Source of the DNA: RUG14130 sp045598325
GTDB taxonomy: Bacteria > Bacillota > Clostridia > Christensenellales > Aristaeellaceae
Direction: 5' to 3'
NCBI GenBank assembly: GCA_045598325.1
Contig: JAZLLT010000031.1
Location: 27,846-91,845 of the forward strand
Length of the DNA: 64,000 nt
The stretch's first letter is position 1. Each line of letters begins with the position of its first letter. Shown here piece by piece: positions 27,190 through 34,869 of the stretch. A program made the translations under genes and the position numbers. Under the pieces are notes generated by a model. It saw only the letters and a list, made by a program, of their open reading frames with translations, did not search any database and had not been told where the DNA came from.

Positions 27190-27303
27190 TTGTTAAAAGG
27201 CAATTTTCCGTTGAAATGGAGAGCGTGCAGCCATATTAAGCCCCCCTTACACAAGGAAGTCTTATCTGCACTTACAAAATTCACTGTAAAGGACCATACA
27301 GCC

Positions 27304-28215
27304 ATGCAGAAATCCCGTTTCCGCCTTCCCGGCGAAATCATCCTGCTCATTGCCGCCATCGTCTGGGGCACTTCCTTCGTCGCCCAGTCCGTGGGCAGTG
27401 AAAATGTGGAAAGTTTCACCTTCAACGGTGTGCGCTGCCTGATCGGCGCGCTGGTGCTGTTTCTGACGGTCAAAGTCATCGGCTACAAGCCTTCCAAAGA
27501 GGAGCAGAAAAAACTGTGGCTGGGCGGCGCGGTCTGCGGCGTTCTGCTGTTTTTCGCGGTCAATCTGCAGCAGCTTGCCATCTCCTATGTGGACGCCGCG
27601 GGCAACAAGGCGCTGGTCGGCAAGGTCGGCTTCCTGACCGCCCTCTACATCCTGTTCGTGCCCATCATCGGCATCTTCTTCCGCAAAAAGACGGGCTTCA
27701 TAGTGTGGATCTCCGTGGTGATCGCGGTCATCGGTGCCTACCTCCTGACCGGAGGCGAAGCGGGCGCGGGAAAAATGAACCTCTCCGATCTTTATGCCAT
27801 CCTCTGCGCGGTGATGTTCGCCCTGCAGATCATCGCGGTCGACAAATACGCTCCCGATGTGGACTGCATCCGCCTTTCCATGGTGCAGTTCATCGTCTGC
27901 GGCGTGCTGTCCATGATCACGGCGTTCCTCTTTGAAGAGCCCAATCTTCCGTCTCTCATGGACGCGAAATGGTCCATCCTTTACAGCGGCATCATGTCCA
28001 GCGGCATCGCCTACACCCTGCAGATGCTGGGTCAGAAAAACTGCCGCCGTCCGCAGGTCGCTTCTCTCATCATGAGCCTCGAAAGCGTCATCTGCACGCT
28101 CTCCGGCTTCGTGTTCCTCCATCAGACGCTTTCTGCGCGGGAACTCATCGGCTGCGCGCTCATGTTCACCGCCGTCGTGCTCACGCAGGTGAAAACGGGG
28201 GAAGCAAATGGATAA
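27304..28215 (+). CDS. EamA-family (DMT superfamily) transporter
   Basis: A 303-aa transporter with ten predicted hydrophobic helices in two EamA repeats. AAIVWGTSFVAQSVG opens the first repeat, and LYAILCAVMFALQIIAV the second; the last helix ends in QVKTGEANG. Family members export metabolites or amino acids. AAGGA lies 10 bases before the chosen ATG at 27304; the longer upstream reading crosses a repeat fragment. It overlaps the MATE gene by 8 bp. Confidence 0.88.
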   Translation: MQKSRFRLPGEIILLIAAIVWGTSFVAQSVGSENVESFTFNGVRCLIGALVLFLTVKVIGYKPSKEEQKKLWLGGAVCGVLLFFAVNLQQLAISYVDAAGNKALVGKVGFLTALYILFVPIIGIFFRKKTGFIVWISVVIAVIGAYLLTGGEAGAGKMNLSDLYAILCAVMFALQIIAVDKYAPDVDCIRLSMVQFIVCGVLSMITAFLFEEPNLPSLMDAKWSILYSGIMSSGIAYTLQMLGQKNCRRPQVASLIMSLESVICTLSGFVFLHQTLSARELIGCALMFTAVVLTQVKTGEANG

Positions 28216-29518
28216 CCGTCTTCGTTTTACCCTTCCCGTGATCATTGAAAACATGGTCACGGTGGCGACGACCATCATCTACTCCTCCATCACGGGAGCG
28301 GTGAGCAAGTCGTCCCTCGCGGCAGTAGGCGTGGGCAATCAAGCCATGAGCCTCATCTCCGCGGTCTTTGCCATCGTCACCTCCGGCTGCGCGGTCATCA
28401 CCGCCACGGATGTGGGCCGCAGGGATCCGGAAAGCGCCTCCCGCACCGTGGAGCACACCATTTCCGTGTCGCTTCTTTCTTCTCTTGTCATTTCGGTTCT
28501 TCTGCTCCTTTCGTCCTCTTTCACCATGAAACTGCTGATGCCCGGCGCGGAAGCAGCGTTCCTCGCCGAAGGCACTCTGTATTACAGGACGCTCCTGTTC
28601 GGCGTGCCGCCCATGGTGGTCTATATCGCGGGCAACGCGGTGCTCCGCGCCAAAGGCGATTCCCGCGATGCTCTCATCGCCACCATCGTGAGCAACGCGG
28701 TGCAACTCCTTCTGGTCTATGTGCTTGTGAGCCGCGGAGGGCTCGGGGTGAAAGGCGTTGCCCTCGCCACCGTCGCCTGCCGCTGCTGTGCCGCGCTGAC
28801 TTCCCTTACTGCCGTGCTTCGCAGCCGGGAAGGCTTCTTTGTGCGGGTGAAACGCATTTTCCGCTTTGATAGAGAGGTGCTCCGCCGCATCCTGCGCGTG
28901 GGCGCGCCGCTCAGCCTTTCCTCCATCGCCGTCCATATCGGCTACACCGCCATCAATTCCCTGCTGGTGAACCTCGGCACCCTTGAGGCGGGCGTCGCCA
29001 ATGTGCTCAACGCCATCCAGCAGTTCACCTGCATCTGTCAGGTCATCGCCAGTTATTCCGCCACCACCATTGTGGGTCAGGCGTGCGGCGCGGGGGACAG
29101 GAAAGGCGCGCGCAGGAGCACGATGCGCATATTGTGGATCTCTCTGGGAGTCACGACCCTTCTGTGCCTTGCTGCCGTCAGTTTCCCGCGTTTCAGCGTG
29201 GGACTGTTCTCCGTTGATCCCGAAACCATTGCCGCGGCGTCCGCCTTCCTGTGGGTCGTCATCCCGTACAGCGTGCTGGGTCAGGCGATCAATGTGCTGG
29301 AGCCCGCAGTGCAGGCGAGCGGCGACACGAAATACGCCATGGTGTCCACCATCATCGGCGTATGGGTGATACGCCTTCCGCTGTCGCTCTTGTTCTGCCT
29401 GAAACTGGGCTGGGGCGTGAAAGGCGTTTATGCCGCAAACATCGCGTCCTTTGTACTGAGAACCACCCTGCTTTACATCAGGACCGTGGGTCCGAAATTC
29501 GCCGCGAAGAGAGTATAA
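28208..29518 (+). CDS. MATE-family efflux transporter
   Basis: A 436-aa polytopic protein with twelve hydrophobic segments in two halves. LRFTLPVIIENMVTVATTI, AVGVGNQAMSLI and GQACGAGDRKGARR are typical of MATE multidrug/sodium antiporters. It starts within the last codons of the EamA gene, so the two exporters are cotranslated. The substrate is unknown. Confidence 0.92.
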   Translation: MDNRLRFTLPVIIENMVTVATTIIYSSITGAVSKSSLAAVGVGNQAMSLISAVFAIVTSGCAVITATDVGRRDPESASRTVEHTISVSLLSSLVISVLLLLSSSFTMKLLMPGAEAAFLAEGTLYYRTLLFGVPPMVVYIAGNAVLRAKGDSRDALIATIVSNAVQLLLVYVLVSRGGLGVKGVALATVACRCCAALTSLTAVLRSREGFFVRVKRIFRFDREVLRRILRVGAPLSLSSIAVHIGYTAINSLLVNLGTLEAGVANVLNAIQQFTCICQVIASYSATTIVGQACGAGDRKGARRSTMRILWISLGVTTLLCLAAVSFPRFSVGLFSVDPETIAAASAFLWVVIPYSVLGQAINVLEPAVQASGDTKYAMVSTIIGVWVIRLPLSLLFCLKLGWGVKGVYAANIASFVLRTTLLYIRTVGPKFAAKRV

Positions 29519-29583
29519 CGGGAACGGCGGGCGGAAAAATCCGTCCGCGTTTCCCGATCACGATTGTTTAGGAGGTAACCATC

Positions 29584-30621
29584 ATGTCCGCCATCACCGA
29601 ATACACTTCTTACTCCGCGCAGAAGGCGCTGGAACTGCTCGCCATCGACAGCCCCTCCGGCTTCACCGCGAAGGCTTCCGCATGGGTGAAAAAGGAATTC
29701 GAAGCTCTGGGCTGCGAAGCCGTCATCACCAACAAAGGCGCCGTGCTCATCACCGTGGGCGGCGAAGGGGACGGTCTCATCCTCGCGTCCCACACCGACA
29801 CGCTGGGCGCCATGGTTGCGGAAGTGAAGATGAGCGGACGCCTGCGCATCGTGAATGTGGGCGGACTCAAAGCCTGCAACACCGAGACCGAGACCGTGCG
29901 CGTCTACACCCGCGACGGCAGGATCTATGACGGCACCATCCAACTCAAAAACGCCTCCGCCCATGTGAACAACGCCCTGGGCTCCACCGAGCGCACCTGG
30001 GACAGCGTGGAAGTGGTGCTGGACGAGGATGTGAAGTGCGCCGCGGACACCTATGCTCTGGGCATCGACAACGGCGATTTCGTCTGCGTGGAGCCCCGCT
30101 CCGTCATTACGAAGAGCGGCTACATCAAGAGCCGTTACCTCGACGACAAACTGTCCGTGGGCATTTTGCTGGGTCTCGTCAAGTACATTCGGGACAACAA
30201 CATCGCCCTCAAGCGCAAACTTTACATGCTGGTCACCGTCTACGAGGAAGTGGGACACGGCGGAGCCGCCAACATCCCCGCGGACGCCACCGAGATGATC
30301 TCCGTGGACATGGGCTGCGTGGGCGACGGTCTCAAGTGCACCGAAAAGATGGTTTCCATCTGCGCCAAGGACAGCGTGGGTCCTTACGATTATTCCGTCA
30401 CCGACCGCCTCGTAAAGGCCGCCCAAAAGGAAGGTGCCGCCTACGCCATCGACATCTATCCCTCCTATTCCAGCGATGTGGATGTGAGCCTCAAGGCCGG
30501 CAACGACCTGCGCCACGGCTGCGTGGGCGCGGGCGTATATGCCAGCCACGGCTACGAAAGAAGCCATCTGGAAGGCGTGGAGAACACGCTCAAGGTGCTC
30601 AAGGGGTACATGGAGATTTGA
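29584..30621 (+). CDS. M42-family metallopeptidase (glutamyl aminopeptidase type)
   Basis: A 345-aa dinuclear-zinc aminopeptidase. ILASHTDTLGAMV holds the first metal ligands, SRYLDDKLSVG the bridging Asp, VYEEVGHGGAA the catalytic Glu and a metal ligand, and the final ASHGYERSH the last His. Such TET-type enzymes trim peptides in the cytoplasm. AGGAGGTAACC precedes the ATG. It is the last rightward gene before the foreign-looking restriction-modification island and is separated from it by a two-way hairpin. Confidence 0.93.
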   Translation: MSAITEYTSYSAQKALELLAIDSPSGFTAKASAWVKKEFEALGCEAVITNKGAVLITVGGEGDGLILASHTDTLGAMVAEVKMSGRLRIVNVGGLKACNTETETVRVYTRDGRIYDGTIQLKNASAHVNNALGSTERTWDSVEVVLDEDVKCAADTYALGIDNGDFVCVEPRSVITKSGYIKSRYLDDKLSVGILLGLVKYIRDNNIALKRKLYMLVTVYEEVGHGGAANIPADATEMISVDMGCVGDGLKCTEKMVSICAKDSVGPYDYSVTDRLVKAAQKEGAAYAIDIYPSYSSDVDVSLKAGNDLRHGCVGAGVYASHGYERSHLEGVENTLKVLKGYMEI

Positions 30622-30628
30622 TATTAAT

Positions 30629-30660
30629 GAAAACACGGCAGGAAATCCTGTCGTGTTTTC
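30629..30660. terminator. Bidirectional terminator between M42 gene and methyltransferase
   Basis: GAAAACACGGCAGGA / TCCTGTCGTGTTTTC, a 15-bp stem with one G-T pair and a 2-nt nominal loop. The A/T-rich outer arms give a T-run on both strands, so it can stop both convergent genes. Confidence 0.8.
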
Positions 30661-30675
30661 AAAATAATGATGTAT

Positions 30676-31581
30676 CTATTGGTCTAAATCGTCAAAGGAA
30701 ATCTGAATGTTTTCCATCAATAAATCATTTTGATTACCAGTTATTAAGTAGTTTGTTAGTAACGCTTCAATAATCGGATTTCTGTTTTCTTCTTTTGCTC
30801 CAACATGGTAAAAATGTTCTAGAGTAACTATGTTACATTCTGGCCATACTTTTTTGATGTATTGGTTTTCTCTATAATCATTATGGTGCCATGTAGAAAC
30901 CATGAATTTTGCTTGTGAATGAGCTAAGTCATCATGTAGGACTGTTTCCAATCTTTCATCCCAACTATCAAAATAGTCTACATGCCGCCCTATATATGGA
31001 GGATCACAGTACACAAAGTCATTACTTGTTGCTAAGGCAATTGTTTTTTCAAATGATTGACAAATGAAAGACCAATCATGAGAATTTAGTAGACTTTCAA
31101 CATGAGCAACTTGATTGACTATTTTTGTTATGTATGCATGTGAAAACCGCTTTGGTTTGTGTCCATAAGGAACATTGAATTTATTATCCTTATTAAATCG
31201 AATCATGCCATTAAAGCATGAGCGATTAAGAAAAAGAAAATCTAATGGTTCGTGTGTTTTGTTAAATCGTTCACGGACATAATTATAATATGCGCTATCA
31301 CCTTCCTCAAGTTGTTTCCCTTCATGTTCAAGGTATGTACGCACAGAGTGATGCGTTATATTCTTTTTCTTAATTTGGTTATAAAACTCAATAGTATGCG
31401 GGTTAGTGTCTGCAAAAATTGCATGATGGGGTTCGATATTGAATCCAACCACACCAGAACCCATAAATGGTTCTATCCAAACTGAATCCTTTTTCATTAC
31501 AACATTTTTTTTGATTAAAGGAACAATTTTGGTTTTGATTCCTTGTATTTTGATAGGCGGAACAAATACTTTTTCTTGCAT
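30676..31581 (-). CDS. EcoRV-type adenine-N6 DNA methyltransferase (D12 class)
   Basis: A 301-aa methyltransferase of the Dam/D12 class. The AdoMet motif is IEPFMGSGVVGFN (about 37-49), the catalytic motif CDPPYIGRHVDYF (DPPY at 193-196), and the target-recognition region lies between them. The start (KVFVPPIKIQGIKTKIVP) and STWHHNDYREN closely resemble M.EcoRV as I remember it. Its partner is the EcoRV-like nuclease, whose TAA stop shares one base with this ATG (TAATG). The pair is AT-rich against GC-rich flanks, a sign of horizontal transfer. Predicted target: adenine in GATATC. Confidence 0.93.
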   Translation of the reverse strand: MQEKVFVPPIKIQGIKTKIVPLIKKNVVMKKDSVWIEPFMGSGVVGFNIEPHHAIFADTNPHTIEFYNQIKKKNITHHSVRTYLEHEGKQLEEGDSAYYNYVRERFNKTHEPLDFLFLNRSCFNGMIRFNKDNKFNVPYGHKPKRFSHAYITKIVNQVAHVESLLNSHDWSFICQSFEKTIALATSNDFVYCDPPYIGRHVDYFDSWDERLETVLHDDLAHSQAKFMVSTWHHNDYRENQYIKKVWPECNIVTLEHFYHVGAKEENRNPIIEALLTNYLITGNQNDLLMENIQISFDDLDQ

Positions 31582-32417
31582 TACATTTTCCTCTTCGGTG
31601 CTTTGTGGTTATTTAAGGTTTGGGGTAAACCTCGATATTGTAGATATTCATCAAAGGAAGACAGCTTTTTTCTTCTTCCACCGGACATTATTTCTATTTT
31701 TCCAAAATTCGCCCAATAATCATCGAATAAATCCTCTCCTGCATTTGCAAAAACTCCATTTCCACTTATGATGTCGCTTATTTTTTGGATGCTTCCTATA
31801 TTTGCTGTATTGCCGCTACCACCTTTATCGCTTGCTATTTTCCATTTTTCTTCAGCAAAAAAGAGAAAATGATTAATTACCGCAGGAATGTTACATAGTT
31901 CATCTAAAGAATAAATGTGGGTTTCTTCGTTTTTATCCAGTTCTGTCCGTGAGTAAATTATCCCAAGACAAAGGTGGCCGCTATATTCATCATAGGGATA
32001 TTGTATATTTTTCGTGCTACTGCGCTCAATGAAATATTCACCATGAGAACCTAATGTAAAGCCATTGCAGAATCCGGGATATTCTTCATCCCTGTATGTT
32101 GTTTTTAAGTCAACTGCAAACTTAATTTGTGGATTATCGTTCTTGATAAAGGTAAGGTCAGGATACCAATTTTGATATGTTGCAAGTTCTATCGTATATC
32201 CTATGCGATTGGCGAATGATAGAAAATGAGGGAATAAATGCAATTCTAATATCTTCGATACTATTTTTGTGTCAGCTGAAACAGTATAAACATTTTTGAA
32301 TATATCGATGAAGCCACGAATCGTCCATTCGTCATTTTGAGCTATCTGTTCTGCTAATGTATTTGCAAAGTCTTTTAGTTGTCTGATGAATTCTGCTTTT
32401 TCTTTTTCGTTTTTCAT
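31581..32417 (-). CDS. EcoRV-like type II restriction endonuclease (predicted GATATC)
   Basis: A 278-aa protein that lines up with EcoRV. SADTKIVSKILEL matches the EcoRV region around residue 35; the catalytic set PD...DxK is present as WYPDLTF (Asp87) and FAVDLKTTY (Asp103, Lys105), with the 16-residue spacing of EcoRV Asp74-Asp90. The C-terminal GGSGNTANIGSI and DLFDDYWANFG also match. It is about 30 aa longer than EcoRV (245), mainly at the N-terminus and in loops. Start at 32417, nine bases after GAGG; an ATG at 32432 is also possible. Sequence composition is AT-rich. Confidence 0.92.
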   Translation of the reverse strand: MKNEKEKAEFIRQLKDFANTLAEQIAQNDEWTIRGFIDIFKNVYTVSADTKIVSKILELHLFPHFLSFANRIGYTIELATYQNWYPDLTFIKNDNPQIKFAVDLKTTYRDEEYPGFCNGFTLGSHGEYFIERSSTKNIQYPYDEYSGHLCLGIIYSRTELDKNEETHIYSLDELCNIPAVINHFLFFAEEKWKIASDKGGSGNTANIGSIQKISDIISGNGVFANAGEDLFDDYWANFGKIEIMSGGRRKKLSSFDEYLQYRGLPQTLNNHKAPKRKM

Positions 32418-32482
32418 TTTTCTGAACCTCATACTCAAAAGTACTTTATTACCGATGAGCGTGAAACAAACCTCAAAAAGTT

Positions 32483-32500
32483 GATATCCAAATGAATATC
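32483..32500. promoter_or_regulatory. Operator-like palindrome 1 of the R-M control region
   Basis: GATATCCAAATGAATATC, an imperfect inverted repeat (GATATcC / GaATATC). Fourteen or more positions match palindrome 2, 55 bp away. Its first six bases are a GATATC site, the predicted target of the neighbouring methyltransferase. Confidence 0.65.
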
Positions 32501-32537
32501 ATATCACCATCATACTATCATTTTGTGGTATTGTCAA

Positions 32538-32555
32538 GATATTCAAACGAATATC
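32538..32555. promoter_or_regulatory. Operator-like palindrome 2 of the R-M control region
   Basis: GATATTCAAACGAATATC, a perfect 7-bp inverted repeat (GATATTC / GAATATC) with an AAAC spacer. It lies just before the XRE start codon. A separate GATATC (32559-32564) sits between it and the ATG, overlapping the GAGGA ribosome-binding site. Confidence 0.7.
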
Positions 32556-32567
32556 GAGGATATCAGT

Positions 32568-32786
32568 ATGGCATACTACAAGCGGATTCGGGAATTGCGT
32601 GAAGACCACGATTTGACACAGCGGAAACTGGCTGCAATGTTGGAAATTACCCAGCCGCAGTATTTTCTGTATGAACAGTGTTACCGCGATATTCCAACCG
32701 ATTTGCTTATGAAGCTTGCCGACATTTACAATACATCCACCGACTATATCCTCGGACGCACCGATAATCCGAAAAGATACGAATAA
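32568..32786 (+). CDS. Small XRE-family HTH regulator, possible controller of the R-M pair
   Basis: A 72-aa protein that is almost only a Cro/CI-type HTH domain: YYKRIRELREDHDLTQRKLA, AMLEITQPQYFLYE, then DLLMKLADIYNTSTDYILGR. Size and position, divergent from the restriction gene, resemble C proteins, though similar short XRE regulators are common in Bacillota. GAGGA lies before the ATG at 32568. Two palindromes upstream are its likely binding sites. Its composition is less AT-rich than the nuclease gene, so it may belong to the host. Confidence 0.82.
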   Translation: MAYYKRIRELREDHDLTQRKLAAMLEITQPQYFLYEQCYRDIPTDLLMKLADIYNTSTDYILGRTDNPKRYE

Positions 32787-32818
32787 CAGCCGCTTTCCGG
32801 GCGGCTGTTGTTTTGTTT
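32785..32818 (+). terminator. Rho-independent terminator after XRE gene
   Basis: AACAGCCGC / GCGGCTGTT stem with a 7-nt loop, followed by GTTTTGTTT. The stop codon TAA overlaps the stem. Confidence 0.85.
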
Positions 32819-32846
32819 GGAAAGGCGGAAATGTATGGTTACTTGT

Positions 32847-33035
32847 AGGGGAGGATATCATCCTCCCGCCGTAACTTCCTTGGCTTCCCCCATGGGGAAG
32901 CTGTCGAGCGTATGCGAGACTGATGAGGTTACGGCAAAAAATGAAACGACGGGAACCTCATCAGTCACCTTCGGTGACAGCTTCCCCAAAGGGGAAGCCA
33001 AGGGGGAGCGCCTGCGGGCGCCATGCATCCTGTGA
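32847..33035. repeat. Inverted pair of palindromic repeat elements
   Basis: Most of the 350-bp gap between the XRE and GNAT genes is repeat. A first unit, GGGGAGGATATCATCCTCCC, is a palindrome centred on GATATC. Then CTTGGCTTCCCCCATGGGGAAG ends in GACTGATGAGGTT (about 32935), and after a short spacer the mirror copy AACCTCATCAGTC ... CTTCCCCAAAGGGGAAGCC (32954-33003) follows in the opposite direction. The two copies form one large cruciform. No gene is visible. Confidence 0.78.
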
Positions 33036-33081
33036 AGGGACATGGTATACACTGTTTCCTGCCCGTGCAAACCGTCTACTG

Positions 33082-33110
33082 TTGCCAAAACCGTCCCGCT
33101 CGTGTATAAT
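33082..33110 (+). promoter_or_regulatory. Sigma-A promoter of GNAT gene
   Basis: -35 TTGCCA (33082-33087), 17-bp spacer, -10 TATAAT (33105-33110), 28 bp before the start codon. Confidence 0.8.
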
Positions 33111-33137
33111 GATTCCATCAATCTTCCGGAGGCGCTT

Positions 33138-33626
33138 ATGATTCGTTTGGCGACTTATGATGATCTCCCCGTGATCGGCCGCATTTTCGACGCGGCGCGG
33201 GAGCGCATGCACACAGGCGGCAATCCCAACCAGTGGATAAACGGCTATCCCGCGCGGAAGGATACGGAGAAAGACATCAATAACGGAAACTGCTATGTCA
33301 TCTGCGATGAAAGCGGCGTGCGCGGGGTGTTCACTTATATCAAAGGCATCGAGCCCACCTACGGCTACATCGATGGAAAATGGCTGAACGGCGAGCCCTA
33401 CGGCACCATCCACCGCATCGCCTCGGACGGGGCATATCACGGAACGCTCAAAGAGGCGGCTGCTTTCTGCATGGATAAACGGGGGAACCTGCGCATCGAC
33501 ACCCACCGCGACAACGCGCCCATGCTCGCCGCCATTGAAAAATGCGGCTTTACGAAGTGCGGCATCATTTATCTGGACGAGGAGAAAACCAACGAGCGGG
33601 TCGCGTTCCAGATGACGGAAACCTGA
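33138..33626 (+). CDS. GNAT-family N-acetyltransferase
   Basis: A 162-aa acetyltransferase-fold protein. RLATYDDLPVIGRIFDAAR opens the GNAT fold; GTIHRIASDGAYHG marks the acetyl-CoA-binding strand and loop, and LRIDTHRDNAPMLAAIEKCG the alpha4 region. The family transfers acetyl groups from acetyl-CoA to amines; the acceptor is unknown. The ATG at 33138 follows GGAGG; the longer in-frame reading overlaps the promoter and is rejected. Confidence 0.88.
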   Translation: MIRLATYDDLPVIGRIFDAARERMHTGGNPNQWINGYPARKDTEKDINNGNCYVICDESGVRGVFTYIKGIEPTYGYIDGKWLNGEPYGTIHRIASDGAYHGTLKEAAAFCMDKRGNLRIDTHRDNAPMLAAIEKCGFTKCGIIYLDEEKTNERVAFQMTET

Positions 33627-33641
33627 TTTCATCGAAAAACA

Positions 33642-33668
33642 ACGGACGGAAGAAAATCTTCCGTCCGT
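33642..33668. terminator. Bidirectional terminator between GNAT and GGDEF genes
   Basis: Perfect 12-bp stem ACGGACGGAAGA / TCTTCCGTCCGT with a 3-nt loop, TTCCTTT on the plus side and TTGTTTTTC on the minus side, between two convergent genes. Confidence 0.88.
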
Positions 33669-33673
33669 TTCCT

Positions 33674-34741
33674 TTATTCGCACCGCCTGCATCTTCTGTC
33701 GTTTCCGGCGGTTTCGTAGTATTTCCGCTTGTTTTCGTACATATCCAGATCCGCTTTTTTGATGAGCTGCTCGGAAGGCTCGCCTTCGTTGATGCCGATG
33801 CCGATGGCGGCGCTCCTTCCGGCGGCACTGATTTTTTCCATGACGGTATCGCGGAACACATTGCTCTCCTCGCCCATCAGGAAGATGGCGAATTCGTCGC
33901 CGCCGATGCGGTAGACGCGGCTCTGCCCGGTGAGGCTGTCCGTGATGCACTTCGCCACGGTCTTGATGGCTTCATCGCCCGCCTGATGCCCCTGCGTATC
34001 GTTGACGAATTTCAGGTCGTTCATGTCGATGAGCACCACGGCACCGATGCGGGAAAGGTATTTTCTGAGGTCGGAGGTGTAGACCACGCGGTTGTAAAGC
34101 CCCGTCAGGATGTCGCGGCGGGCAAAATAGCGGCAGTGATAGAATTCGAACAGCAGGCAGAACAGCAGCATGGTGACATCGGTCAGCAGCACTTTGGTGC
34201 CCATGGTCTCAATCAGCATCGCGCCGAAAACGGAGATGAGGGAAAGCAGCAGGGGCAAACGCTCCCGCAGACTGTCATCCTTGATGCGCAGGATGCTGAA
34301 GAAGATATAGATACCGTAATAGGTGGACACGACATGCTGGGTGTAGCCGAGAGGACCGCGGTAGAAACCGTTTGCTTCGTCGAAACTGAAGGCGATGCCG
34401 CAGTACAGGGCGGAGGACATGATGAGCGCGTTCAGAATGAGCGGAACGATCAGGTACCATTTATGCTCCGCTTTATCATCCCGGTAGGCGATGAATTTGA
34501 ACAGTGCGATGGGGCGGAGGATGTAGTTAAAGACGGACAGCACCACGCGCCAGTATGTGTACTGCGGGAGCGTGCCCAGATAGCGCTCCACCGTCTCCGA
34601 TATCGACAGCACCACCATCATGCCCGTGGCGCACTTGAGCAGCACGCGTTGACGCCGCGTCTGAACAAGCGCTCCCGGGAACAGCAGCACCGCAAAGGCG
34701 ATGATCAAAAGGATGTAGTTGGTTTCGATGTATTGAAGCAT
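33674..34741 (-). CDS. Membrane diguanylate cyclase (GGDEF domain)
   Basis: A 355-aa protein: about 200 residues of hydrophobic helices form an N-terminal membrane sensor, then a GGDEF domain begins at ARRDILTGLYNR. The active site IGGDEF is intact, so it should make c-di-GMP from GTP. The inhibitory RxxD site five residues upstream is absent (TGQS there), so product feedback is not expected. The ATG at 34741 follows GGAGG. No EAL or PilZ gene lies nearby. Confidence 0.92.
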   Translation of the reverse strand: MLQYIETNYILLIIAFAVLLFPGALVQTRRQRVLLKCATGMMVVLSISETVERYLGTLPQYTYWRVVLSVFNYILRPIALFKFIAYRDDKAEHKWYLIVPLILNALIMSSALYCGIAFSFDEANGFYRGPLGYTQHVVSTYYGIYIFFSILRIKDDSLRERLPLLLSLISVFGAMLIETMGTKVLLTDVTMLLFCLLFEFYHCRYFARRDILTGLYNRVVYTSDLRKYLSRIGAVVLIDMNDLKFVNDTQGHQAGDEAIKTVAKCITDSLTGQSRVYRIGGDEFAIFLMGEESNVFRDTVMEKISAAGRSAAIGIGINEGEPSEQLIKKADLDMYENKRKYYETAGNDRRCRRCE

Positions 34742-34798
34742 GAGGGCCTCCTTTCGGGGGGATGTGAGTGAATATTTTGGATGGGTCAATCAATACCC

Positions 34799-34829
34799 CT
34801 TGGCTTCCCCTCTCCGAGGGGAAGCCAAG
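34799..34829. repeat. Palindromic repeat, CTTGGCTTCCCCTC type
   Basis: Perfect 14-bp inverted repeat CTTGGCTTCCCCTC / GAGGGGAAGCCAAG with a 3-nt loop, between the GGDEF gene and the end of the sulfatase gene. No T-run follows on either strand. Confidence 0.8.
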
Positions 34830-34869
34830 AAAGAGGGGATTCGGCGGAGTACTTGCCTGTTATGATTTT

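Noticed and set aside
32568..32786. Calling the 72-aa XRE protein a confirmed C (controller) protein
   Set aside because: Position and size fit, but short XRE regulators of this look are common in Bacillota, its composition is less foreign than the nuclease gene, and the palindromes differ from known C-boxes. Kept as a possibility only.
8541..32872. GATATC inside palindromic repeats taken as targeting by the R-M system
   Set aside because: GATATC also occurs at more than twenty other places in the window; its presence in two repeat units can be chance or a by-product of the palindrome.
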